This document shows, piece after piece, positions 1 to 7,105 of a stretch of 64,000 bases of DNA. A model generated the notes under the pieces. That model was given only the letters and a program-made list of their open reading frames with translations. It had not been told where the DNA came from and searched no databases. The stretch's first letter is position 1; each line of letters starts with the position of its first letter. The DNA lies in assembly GCF_040546765.1 (NCBI RefSeq), contig NZ_JBEPOK010000001.1:4712001-4776000 (forward strand). Reading direction: 5' to 3'. The stretch is from Arthrobacter sp. OAP107 (GTDB lineage: Bacteria > Actinomycetota > Actinomycetes > Actinomycetales > Micrococcaceae). The translations under genes were made by a program, and so were the position numbers.

Positions 1-318
1 GAACGCCATCTCGGTGATCCGGTAGGCCTCCGCGGTGATCTCCTCGGCGAAGCCGAAGGCCTGGAACGTCTCGACGCTGCGGGCCTGGATGCCATCGGCC
101 TGGCCGATGGCGAGGCGGCCGCCGCGGCGCTCCACGATGCGTGTGGTGATGTCAGGGAACTGCGAGAGCTGGGCTGCTGCGAGCATGCCCGCGGGGCCGG
201 AGCCCACGATGAGCACGTCGACCTCGTCGGGCAGCTCTTCGGGGCGGTTGATGCCGACGCCGGCAGCCGGCTGGATGCGCGGGTCACCGGAAACGTAACC
301 GTGGTGGTGGAACTGCAC
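1..318 (-). CDS. 3-hydroxybenzoate 4-monooxygenase-like flavoprotein (5' part only)
   Basis: Only the first 106 codons are inside the window; the gene continues past the left edge. Translation starts at a GTG (316-318) preceded by a GAGGAA ribosome binding site. The protein opens with VQFHHHGYVSGDP, then the FAD-binding Rossmann motif VDVLIVGSGPAGMLAAAQL (GxGxxG, about residues 34-52), followed by IVERR and GQADGIQARSVE. This layout, including the QFH opening and the GQADGI segment, resembles class A flavin hydroxylases of the MobA (3-hydroxybenzoate 4-monooxygenase) and phenol hydroxylase group. Such enzymes use NAD(P)H and O2 to make a catechol. It is transcribed away from the hpa operon and shares its promoter region. 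The exact substrate is an inference; the substrate-binding domain lies outside the window. Confidence 0.8.
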   Translation of the reverse strand, partial: MQFHHHGYVSGDPRIQPAAGVGINRPEELPDEVDVLIVGSGPAGMLAAAQLSQFPDITTRIVERRGGRLAIGQADGIQARSVETFQAFGFAEEITAEAYRITEMAF

Positions 319-363
319 GGGCTTTCCTCACTTCACTGTGTGGCTGGCTTTCGCCAAATCGTG

Positions 364-400
364 TGTTCTATATCAGAACAGATGGTTCGATAATAGAAAT
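364..400. promoter_or_regulatory. Two tandem IclR-type palindromic operators
   Basis: TGTTCTATATCAGAACA (364-380) is a perfect 6-bp inverted repeat with a 5-bp spacer. GGTTCGATAATAGAAAT (384-400) is a degenerate second copy with the same TTC-N7-GAA skeleton. Their centres are 20 bp apart, about two helical turns, so bound dimers would lie on one face of the DNA. The pattern matches sites bound by IclR-family regulators of aromatic catabolism. They lie 46-84 bp upstream of the flavoprotein GTG, a good position for an activator of that gene. No iclR gene is in the window. Confidence 0.6.
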
Positions 401-475
401 TGTGGTTATGCTTCAGTACTGTACGTCACATATGACCCGGGTTACAAGCAGCTCGGTTTCGCCGAAATACAGGGG

Positions 476-505
476 TTGACGAAGTAGCCGAAGACGGTCC
501 AGTAT
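476..505 (+). promoter_or_regulatory. Predicted promoter of the hpa operon
   Basis: TTGACG (476-481) and CAGTAT (500-505) form a plausible sigma-70-type -35/-10 pair with an 18-bp spacer, about 40 bp upstream of the TTG start at 544. The -10 is imperfect. A palindrome follows at once, which would suit repression by the operon's own GntR protein. Confidence 0.4.
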
Positions 506-508
506 GTT

Positions 509-518
509 TCGTATACGA
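509..518. promoter_or_regulatory. Candidate GntR/FCD operator
   Basis: TCGTATACGA is a perfect 10-bp palindrome of the GTATAC-centred type typical of FadR-subfamily (FCD) GntR repressors. It lies directly downstream of the predicted -10 and upstream of the first gene, so binding would block transcription. The most likely ligand is the GntR protein at 2003-2689. Half-site-like GTAT and GTAC motifs flank it. Confidence 0.5.
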
Positions 519-543
519 TTTCGTACCCGATGAGGAGAACGCT

Positions 544-2010
544 TTGGAGCAGGTCAACGACGACACCTTTGCAGCAGCACGCAAGGTGATCGCGGTGCAC
601 ATTAACTACCCCAGCCGTGCCGCCCAGCGGGGCCGGACCCCGGCGCAGCCCTCCTACTTCCTGAAGCCGTCGTCGTCGCTGGCCCTGACCGGCACCGCCG
701 TCGAACGCCCGGCCGGCTGCGAACTCCTCGGCTTTGAGGGCGAGATCGCCATCATCATCGGCAAGGCCGCCCGCCGCGTCGAGGTCGAGGACGCCTGGGG
801 CCACGTCGCAGCGGTCACGGCCAGCAACGACCTCGGCGTGTACGACCTCCGCTACGCGGACAAGGGTTCCAACCTCCGGTCCAAGGGCGGGGACGGCTTC
901 ACCCCGGTGGGCCCGGCGCTGATCCCGGCAGACGCCGTCGACCCCGCCAAGCTGCGCATTCGCACCTGGCACAACGGGGAACTGGTGCAGGACGACACCA
1001 CCGAAGACCTGCTCTTCCCCTTCGCCCGGCTCGTGGCCGACCTGTCCCAGCTGCTCACGCTCGAGGAGGGGGACATCATCCTGACCGGCACACCGGCTGG
1101 CGCCTCCGTCGCCGTGCCCGGCGACGTGCTGGAGGTCGAAGTCACTGCCGCCGACGGCGGGCTGAGCACCGGCCGCCTCACCACCACAGTCAAGGAAGGC
1201 ACGACGGCGTTCGCTGACTTTGGTGCCCGGCCCAAGGCCGATGACCTGCAGCGCGAGGAAGCCTACGGATCGCGGGAAGCGGCAGGCCTGCCGGCCGCCG
1301 GCTCTGCCCTGAGCCCGGAGCTGAAGGCCAAGCTTGAAAGCGTCTGCACCGCCACGCTGTCCTCCCAGCTGCGCAAGCGCGGCCTTAACAACGTCAGCAT
1401 CGACGGCCTGCAGGCCACCCGCCCGGACCGCAGGGTGGTGGGCCTGGCCCGGACCCTGCGCTACGTGCCCAACCGTGAGGACCTCTTCAAGACCCACGGC
1501 GGCGGCTTCAACGCGCAGAAACGGGCCATCGACTCCGTGAACGAGGGCGAAATCCTGGTCATGGAGGCCCGCGGCGAGAAGGGCACCGGCACCATCGGCG
1601 ACATCCTGGCCCTGCGCGCCCAGGTCCGCGGCGCCGCCGCCATCATCACCGACGGCGGAGTCCGCGACTTCTCTGCCGTGGCCGCCATGGAGCTGCCCAC
1701 CTACTACTCCAACCCGCACCCCGCCGTGCTGGGCCGCCGCCACATCCCGTGGGACACGGACATCACCATCGCCTGCGGCGGCACCACGGTACAGCCCGGC
1801 GACATCATCGTGGCCGACTCCGACGGCATCCTGGTGATCCCGCCGGCCCTGGCCGAGGAAGTCGCCAACGACTCGATCGCCCAGGAACGCGAAGAGATCT
1901 TCATTGCCGAAATGGTGGAACAGGGCCACAGCGTGGACGGGCTCTACCCGCTCAACGCGCAGTGGCGAGCCAAATATGAGGAATGGGAAGCAGACAAGGC
2001 CAATGACTGA
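544..2010 (+). CDS. Fumarylacetoacetate hydrolase / RraA-like fusion protein
   Basis: This 488-residue protein joins two enzyme families. Residues 1-230 are a fumarylacetoacetate hydrolase (FAH/HpaG) domain with the metal ligands E65-G-E67 and the SNDLGVYD segment around D96, plus GDGFTPVGP and GDIILTGTPAG. Residues 255-480 are an RraA/HMG-aldolase-like domain with a GEKGTGTIGD loop (344-353) and TDGGVRD (369-375), whose Arg-Asp pair binds the pyruvyl group in that family. In the homoprotocatechuate pathway HpaG decarboxylates OPET and isomerises the product, normally with two FAH halves. Here one half seems to be replaced by an RraA-like domain, a family with known 2-oxoacid decarboxylase and aldolase activity. 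The start is TTG with a GAGGAG site 6 bases upstream. It is the first gene of the operon. The function split between domains is inferred. Confidence 0.85.
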   Translation: MEQVNDDTFAAARKVIAVHINYPSRAAQRGRTPAQPSYFLKPSSSLALTGTAVERPAGCELLGFEGEIAIIIGKAARRVEVEDAWGHVAAVTASNDLGVYDLRYADKGSNLRSKGGDGFTPVGPALIPADAVDPAKLRIRTWHNGELVQDDTTEDLLFPFARLVADLSQLLTLEEGDIILTGTPAGASVAVPGDVLEVEVTAADGGLSTGRLTTTVKEGTTAFADFGARPKADDLQREEAYGSREAAGLPAAGSALSPELKAKLESVCTATLSSQLRKRGLNNVSIDGLQATRPDRRVVGLARTLRYVPNREDLFKTHGGGFNAQKRAIDSVNEGEILVMEARGEKGTGTIGDILALRAQVRGAAAIITDGGVRDFSAVAAMELPTYYSNPHPAVLGRRHIPWDTDITIACGGTTVQPGDIIVADSDGILVIPPALAEEVANDSIAQEREEIFIAEMVEQGHSVDGLYPLNAQWRAKYEEWEADKAND

Positions 2011-2689
2011 AACAGTCACCGCCCCCGCGAGCATTTCTGACGCCACCGCCGGCAGCAAGTCCGAGCAGGCCTACCAGGCCATCAAGGCGCGGATCGTGGA
2101 AGGCACCTACACCCCGGGTTACCGGCTGGTCCTGGCTGCCATCGCCAAGGACCTCGGCTTCAGCGTGGTCCCGGTCCGCGAAGCGATCCGCCGGCTCGAG
2201 GCCGAGGGCCTGGTGAAATTTGAACGCAACGTCGGAGCCACCGTGGCAGGCATCGACCCCACCGAGTACCTCTACACGATGCAGACCCTGAGCATCGTCG
2301 AAGGCGCCGCCACGGCGCTGTCCGCCCCGCTGGTCGGCGAGGCGGATATTGCCCGGGCCCGCGCCGTGAACGCCGAGATGCGCGAATGCCTGCAGCACTT
2401 CGACCCCGTCCGTTTCACCCGCCTCAACCAGGACTTCCACAGCGTCCTGTTCGAGCACTGCCCCAACCCGCACATCCTGGATCTTGTCCACCGCGGCTGG
2501 AACCGGCTGGCATCACTGCGGTCCTCAACGTTCCGCTTTGTTCCCGGCCGGGCCCACGAATCCGTGGACGAACACGAGGCCCTGCTGAAGCTCATTGAAT
2601 CCGGCGCCGACGCCGACACCATCGAAAAAGCAGCACGGCTCCACCGCAGCGCCACCCTGGACGCCTACCTCTCCCAAACCAAGCACTAG
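2003..2689 (+). CDS. GntR-family (FCD) transcriptional regulator
   Basis: The 228-residue protein begins at an ATG that overlaps the previous stop codon (ATGACTGA), so it is translationally coupled to the fusion gene. The N-terminal winged helix includes SEQAYQAIKARIVEGTY and a recognition region around VVPVREAIRRLEAEGLV. The C-terminal all-alpha FCD domain carries metal-site-type residues in NQDFHSVLFEH, ESVDEHEALLKLI and RLHRSATLDAYL. FCD regulators usually repress catabolic operons and release DNA on binding a pathway acid. The candidate palindrome at 509-518 and the position inside the operon suggest autoregulation. The effector cannot be read from the sequence. Confidence 0.9.
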   Translation: MTETVTAPASISDATAGSKSEQAYQAIKARIVEGTYTPGYRLVLAAIAKDLGFSVVPVREAIRRLEAEGLVKFERNVGATVAGIDPTEYLYTMQTLSIVEGAATALSAPLVGEADIARARAVNAEMRECLQHFDPVRFTRLNQDFHSVLFEHCPNPHILDLVHRGWNRLASLRSSTFRFVPGRAHESVDEHEALLKLIESGADADTIEKAARLHRSATLDAYLSQTKH

Positions 2690-2703
2690 TTAGGACTTCA
2701 ACG

Positions 2704-4218
2704 ATGACGACTCCTGTAGAAACAGCAGCAAAGCACTATGTTCCCGAGGACCTGCCCACCCATATCCAGCACTTCATCAACGGCAAGTTCGTTGATTCCG
2801 TGGGCGGGAAGACCTTTGACGTCCTGGACCCGGTCTCCAACCAGAACTACGCCACCGCCGCGGCCGGCCAGAAGGAAGACATCGACCTGGCCGTCGCCGC
2901 GGCCCGTGAGGCGTTCACCAGCGGCCCGTGGCCGAAGATGAAGCCCCGCGAGCGTGCCAAGGTCCTGAACCGGATCGCCGACGCCGTCGAGGCGCAGGAA
3001 GCCCGGCTCGCCGAGCTGGAGACCTTCGACACCGGCCTGCCGATCACCCAAGCCAAGGGCCAGGCGCTGCGCGCGGCGGAGAACTTCCGCTTCTTCGCGG
3101 ACCTGATCGTGGCCCAGTTCGACGACGCCATGAAGGTCCCCGGCTCGCAGATCAACTACGTGAACCGCAAGCCGATCGGCGTGGCCGGCCTCATCACCCC
3201 GTGGAACACCCCGTTCATGCTCGAGTCCTGGAAGCTCGCCCCGGCCCTGGCCACCGGCAACACCGTGGTCCTCAAGCCGGCCGAGTTCACCCCGCTTTCC
3301 GCATCGCTGTGGGCCACCATCTTCAAGGAGGCAGGCCTGCCGGACGGCGTGTTCAACCTGGTCAACGGCCTGGGCGAGGAAGCCGGCGACGCCCTGGTCA
3401 AGCACCCGGACGTCCCGCTGATCTCCTTCACCGGCGAGACCACCACCGGCCAGACGATCTTCCGCAACGCCGCCGCCAACCTCAAGGGCCTGTCCATGGA
3501 ACTCGGCGGCAAGTCCCCCTGCGTGGTGTTCGCCGACGCCGACCTGGACGCCGCGATCGACTCCGCCCTGTTCGGCGTCTTCTCCCTCAACGGCGAACGC
3601 TGCACCGCCGGCTCCCGCATCCTGGTCGAACGCGCCATCTACGACGAGTTCTGCGAGAAGTACGCCGCCCGCGCCAAGAACATCGTGGTCGGCGATCCCC
3701 ACGATCCCAAGACGCAGGTGGGTGCCCTGGTCCACCCGGAGCACTACGAGAAGGTGGCCTCCTACGTGGAGATCGGCAAGTCCGAAGGCCGGCTGCTGGC
3801 CGGCGGCGGACGGCCGGAAGGCCTGCCGGAGGGCAACTACATCGCCCCTACCGTCTTCGCCGACGTCTCCCCCGACGCCCGGATCTTCCAGGAGGAGATC
3901 TTTGGTCCCGTCGTCGCCATTACCCCGTTTGAGAACGACGACGAGGCCCTCGCCCTGGCCAACAACACCAAGTACGGCCTGGCGGCCTACATCTGGACCC
4001 AGAACCTGACCCGGGCCCACAACTTCTCCCAGAACGTCGAGGCAGGCATGGTGTGGCTGAACAGCCACAACGTCCGCGACCTCCGCACCCCGTTCGGCGG
4101 TGTCAAGGCCTCGGGCCTGGGCCACGAGGGCGGCTACCGCTCCATCGATTTCTACACCGACCAGCAGGCCGTGCACATCACGCTCGGCGCTGTCCACACC
4201 CCCAAATTCGGCGCCTAA
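2704..4218 (+). CDS. hpaE: 5-carboxymethyl-2-hydroxymuconate semialdehyde dehydrogenase
   Basis: A 504-residue NAD-dependent aldehyde dehydrogenase. It shows the N-anchor ITPWNTPF (N168), SFTGETTTG of the coenzyme fold, general base E266 in MELGGKSP and nucleophile C300 in NGERCTAGSR. Its C-terminal part reads LRTPFGGVKASGLGHEGG. HpaE oxidises the ring-cleavage semialdehyde made by homoprotocatechuate 2,3-dioxygenase to 5-carboxymethyl-2-hydroxymuconate. The assignment rests on family resemblance and on sitting directly before the dioxygenase gene. It starts 14 bp after the regulator stop. Lysines are almost all AAG, unlike the downstream dehydrogenase at 10360-11769. Confidence 0.9.
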   Translation: MTTPVETAAKHYVPEDLPTHIQHFINGKFVDSVGGKTFDVLDPVSNQNYATAAAGQKEDIDLAVAAAREAFTSGPWPKMKPRERAKVLNRIADAVEAQEARLAELETFDTGLPITQAKGQALRAAENFRFFADLIVAQFDDAMKVPGSQINYVNRKPIGVAGLITPWNTPFMLESWKLAPALATGNTVVLKPAEFTPLSASLWATIFKEAGLPDGVFNLVNGLGEEAGDALVKHPDVPLISFTGETTTGQTIFRNAAANLKGLSMELGGKSPCVVFADADLDAAIDSALFGVFSLNGERCTAGSRILVERAIYDEFCEKYAARAKNIVVGDPHDPKTQVGALVHPEHYEKVASYVEIGKSEGRLLAGGGRPEGLPEGNYIAPTVFADVSPDARIFQEEIFGPVVAITPFENDDEALALANNTKYGLAAYIWTQNLTRAHNFSQNVEAGMVWLNSHNVRDLRTPFGGVKASGLGHEGGYRSIDFYTDQQAVHITLGAVHTPKFGA

Positions 4219-4228
4219 GCCGCGCCAG

Positions 4229-4294
4229 CCCAACTAGCTCGCATTTGTTGTCGTTTTGAAGCTCCAAAACGACATCTACTGCGAGTCAGTTGGG
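4229..4294. repeat. 66-bp extragenic palindrome, copy 1
   Basis: This intergenic element runs from CCCAACT (4229-4235) to AGTTGGG (4288-4294). Inner arms are CTCGCA/TGCGAG and TGTCGTTTTG (4249-4258) with CAAAACGACA (4265-4274) around the loop AAGCTC. A second copy of identical length lies at 7007-7072. It has no T-tract and sits inside an operon, so it is unlikely to be a strong terminator. It could be a REP-like element or an RNA processing or stability element. Confidence 0.85.
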
Positions 4295-4324
4295 GAAGAC
4301 CCCTTTCAAAGAAGAGAGAACATC

Positions 4325-5419
4325 ATGACCAACTTCGTTCCCACCCCCACCGTCCCGGCACCGGATATCGTCCGCTGCGCCTACATGGAGATCGTAGTCA
4401 CGGACCTCGCCAAGTCGCGCGAGTTCTACGTGGACGTCCTGGGCCTGCACGTCACCGAAGAGGACGAGACCACCATCTACCTCCGCTCCCTGGAGGAGTT
4501 CATCCACCACAACCTGGTGCTCCGCCAGGGCCCCATCGCCGCCGTCGCGGCCTTCGCCTACCGGGTGAAGTCCCCCGCCGAGGTGGACGCCGCCGAGGCG
4601 TACTACAGGGAACTGGGCTGCCGCACCGAACGCCGCAAGGAAGGCTTCACCAAGGGCATCGGTGACTCCGTCCGCGTCGAGGACCCGCTGGGCTTCCCGT
4701 ACGAGTTCTTCTACGAGACCGAGCACGTGGAGCGCCTCACCCAGCGCTACGACCTGTACTCCGCCGGTGAACTGGTGCGCCTGGACCACTTCAACCAGGT
4801 CACCCCGGACGTTCCCCGCGGCCGCGCCTACCTGGAGGACCTCGGCTTCCGCGTCTCCGAAGACATCAAGGATGCCGACGGTGTCACTTACGCCGCCTGG
4901 ATGCACCGCAAGCAGACCGTCCACGACACCGCCCTGACCGGCGGCAACGGCCCGCGCATGCACCACGTCGCGTTCGCCACGCACGAGAAGCACAACATCA
5001 TCCAGATCTGCGACAAGATGGGCGCCCTGCGCATCAGCGACCGGATCGAACGCGGCCCCGGCCGGCACGGCGTGTCCAACGCCTTCTACCTCTACATCCT
5101 GGACCCGGACGGCCACCGCATCGAGATCTACACCCAGGACTACTACACCGGCGACCCGGACAACCCCACCGTCACCTGGGACGTCCACGACAACCAGCGC
5201 CGCGACTGGTGGGGCAACCCCGTCGTCCCGTCCTGGTACACCGAGGCCTCCCTGGTCCTGGACCTGGACGGCAACCCCCAGCCCGTCATCGAACGCGAGG
5301 AAAAGTCCGAAATGGCCGTGACCGTGGGCGCCGACGGCTTCTCCTACACCCGCAAGGACGGGACGTCTTCTGCCGCAGGCACCGACGCAGTGGGCTTCAA
5401 GCTGGGAGCCCAGGTCTAA
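4325..5419 (+). CDS. hpaD: Homoprotocatechuate 2,3-dioxygenase, Mn-type (MndD-like)
   Basis: This 364-residue type I extradiol dioxygenase cleaves 3,4-dihydroxyphenylacetate next to its hydroxyls. Its numbering fits the characterised HPCD/MndD enzymes: the 2-His-1-carboxylate ligands are H155 (LDHFNQ), H214 (RMHHVAF) and E267 (RIEIYTQ), with H200 as acid-base residue and Y257 in the active site. From memory the sequence is very close to MndD of Arthrobacter globiformis, which uses Mn(II) rather than Fe(II). The metal in vivo cannot be read from ligands alone, because Fe and Mn enzymes share them. I chose ATG 4325, which has a GAAGAGAG site and gives this numbering; an in-frame ATG at 4256 would lie inside the palindrome. 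It ends 3 bp before hpaH. Confidence 0.95.
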   Translation: MTNFVPTPTVPAPDIVRCAYMEIVVTDLAKSREFYVDVLGLHVTEEDETTIYLRSLEEFIHHNLVLRQGPIAAVAAFAYRVKSPAEVDAAEAYYRELGCRTERRKEGFTKGIGDSVRVEDPLGFPYEFFYETEHVERLTQRYDLYSAGELVRLDHFNQVTPDVPRGRAYLEDLGFRVSEDIKDADGVTYAAWMHRKQTVHDTALTGGNGPRMHHVAFATHEKHNIIQICDKMGALRISDRIERGPGRHGVSNAFYLYILDPDGHRIEIYTQDYYTGDPDNPTVTWDVHDNQRRDWWGNPVVPSWYTEASLVLDLDGNPQPVIEREEKSEMAVTVGADGFSYTRKDGTSSAAGTDAVGFKLGAQV

Positions 5420-5422
5420 ACG

Positions 5423-6209
5423 ATGCTGGACGCGAAGACGATCGAGGCCATCGCGGATGAGCTGGTCGAAGCCGGCCGGACCCGCACCCCCGTGCCCCGC
5501 CTGACTGCCCGCTACCCGGACATGACGGTGGAGGACTCCTACGCGGTGCAGCAGCTGTGGCGGCGCCGGAACGAGGACGCCGGCCGGGACCCTGGTGGGG
5601 CGCAAGATCGGCCTCACGTCCAAGGCCATGCAGGCCGCCACCGGCATCACCGAACCCGATTACGGTGCGATCTTCGATGACATGGTCCTGGAAACCGGCT
5701 GCTCGGTTTCGTGGGACAGGTACACCCACCCGCGGGTGGAGGTGGAGCTGGCGTTCGTGCTGAAGGACGGGCTCAAAGGCCCCGGCTGCACCATCTTCGA
5801 CGTCCTGAACGCCACCGACTACGTGGTTCCGGCCCTCGAAATCCTGGATTCCAGGATCGAGATGGAGGGCCGGACCATCGTGGACACCATCTCCGACAAC
5901 GCGGCCATGGGCGCCATGGTGGTCGGCGGGCGCCCGGTGAAACCGGACGCCGTGGACCTCCGTTGGGTCTCCGCGATCCTCTACAAGAACCAGACCGTGG
6001 AGGAAACCGGCGTGGCCGCAGGCGTACTGGACCACCCCGCCAACGGCGTGCACTGGCTGGCCAACAAGATCGCCGCGCACGGGGACTCCATGAAGGCCGG
6101 CGACATCATCCTCGCCGGCTCCTTCACCCGCCCGCTCTGGGTCTACAAGGGCGACACAGTCCACGCCGACTACGGACCCCTGGGAGCCGTGACATGCCGC
6201 TTCGAATAG
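5423..6209 (+). pseudogene. hpaH: 2-oxo-hept-4-ene-1,7-dioate hydratase, frameshifted in this sequence
   Basis: HpaH hydrates 2-oxohept-4-ene-1,7-dioate before aldol cleavage. The first 55 codons (MLDAKTIEAIADELVEAG to RRRNEDAGR) are in one frame. The rest, from TLVGRKIGLTSKAMQAATG to the end at 6209, is in the next. One extra G in the GGG at 5586-5588 explains the break: removing it gives NEDAGRTLVGRKIGL. Apart from this, the family motifs (GITEPDYGAIFDDM, VEVELAFVL, ALEILDSRI, WLANKIAAHG) are intact over about 261 residues. The GTG used by the internal frame encodes the V of LVGRKIG and is not a natural start. This is either a real recent null allele or a sequencing error. Confidence 0.85.
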
Positions 6210-7006
6210 AAGACACCTTCCGGTCCGCGCTGCGCAATCAAAACGGTAAAGCGGGCCGGCCGCTGGCCGGGATGTGGGTCTGTTCCGGCAGCCCGCTCAT
6301 CGCCGAACTCTGCGCCGGGTCCGGCCTGGACTGGCTCCTGGTGGACGCCGAGCACAGCCCCAACGGGCTCGAATCCATCCTCGCCCAGCTCCAGGCCATC
6401 CACGGCTACCCGGTCCACACCCTGGTCCGGCCACCCGTGAACGACACAGTGGTGATCAAGCAGTACCTGGACCTCGGCGTGCAGAACCTCCTGGTCCCGA
6501 TGGTCAACTCCGTGGCCGAAGCCGAAGCCGCCGTGGCCGCCACCCGCTACCCGCCGCACGGTGTGCGCGGGGTCGGTTCCGCGCTGGCCCGGGCCGCCCG
6601 GTGGAACCGGGTCCCGGACTACCTCGCCCGGGCCTCGGAAACCGTCAGCGTCACCGTCCAGGTCGAATCAACGTCTGCCGTTGAAGCGGTGGAGGACATC
6701 CTGAAGGTCGACGGCGTGGACGCGATCTTCGTCGGCCCCTCCGACCTCGCCGCCTCCATGGGGCTGCTGGGACAGCAGGAACACCCCGAGGTGCGCGCCG
6801 CCGTCGAACACTGCCTCGCCGCCGCCAAAGCGGCAGGCAAACCCGCCGGCGTCAACGCGTTCAACCCCGCCACCGCCCGCCACTACCTGGCGGCCGGCGC
6901 CGACTTCATCCTGGTCGGCGCCGACGTCGCCCTTCTGGCACGGGGCTCCGAAGCACTCGCCGCAGAGTACATCACGCCCGCCGGCGACACCCCGGCCTCC
7001 TACTAG
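6194..7006 (+). CDS. hpaI: 4-hydroxy-2-oxoheptane-1,7-dioate aldolase
   Basis: A 270-residue class II aldolase of the HpcH/HpaI family. It splits 4-hydroxy-2-oxoheptanedioate into pyruvate and succinate semialdehyde. Residues matching the known active site are H54 (DAEHSPN), R79 (LVRPPVND), and the metal ligands E158 (QVEST) and D184 (GPSDLAAS). It starts at an ATG inside the last codons of hpaH, overlapping it by 16 bp, which implies coupled translation. The product feeds the gabD-like dehydrogenase downstream. Confidence 0.93.
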   Translation: MPLRIEDTFRSALRNQNGKAGRPLAGMWVCSGSPLIAELCAGSGLDWLLVDAEHSPNGLESILAQLQAIHGYPVHTLVRPPVNDTVVIKQYLDLGVQNLLVPMVNSVAEAEAAVAATRYPPHGVRGVGSALARAARWNRVPDYLARASETVSVTVQVESTSAVEAVEDILKVDGVDAIFVGPSDLAASMGLLGQQEHPEVRAAVEHCLAAAKAAGKPAGVNAFNPATARHYLAAGADFILVGADVALLARGSEALAAEYITPAGDTPASY

Positions 7007-7072
7007 CCCAACTGACTCGCAGTTGTTGTCGTTTTGACGCCTGAAAACGACAACAACTGCCAGTCACTTGGG
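7007..7072. repeat. 66-bp extragenic palindrome, copy 2
   Basis: It begins on the base after the hpaI stop. The outer ends are CCCAACTGACTCGCA and CAGTCACTTGGG. The core is a perfect 17-bp stem, GCAGTTGTTGTCGTTTT (7019-7035) with AAAACGACAACAACTGC (7044-7060), around an 8-base loop. Its sequence and 66-bp length match copy 1 at 4229-4294. It separates hpaI from gabD and has no T-tract. Confidence 0.88.
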
Positions 7073-7105
7073 CCCCAGATACTTCACTCCCGAGGAGACT
7101 TCCGC

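Noticed and set aside
442..2058. Long antisense open frames (for example 442-2058, 2698-4233, 10549-11919, 31561-34065)
   Set aside because: They mirror real genes on the other strand, have no family motifs and arise from GC-rich third positions.
4229..4294. Palindromes in the hpa operon as rho-independent terminators
   Set aside because: No U-tract, and the same operon continues beyond each copy with its own ribosome binding sites.
4256..4324. Upstream ATG for the dioxygenase
   Set aside because: It would begin inside the 66-bp palindrome. ATG 4325 has a ribosome binding site and places H155, H214 and E267 at the numbers known for the family.
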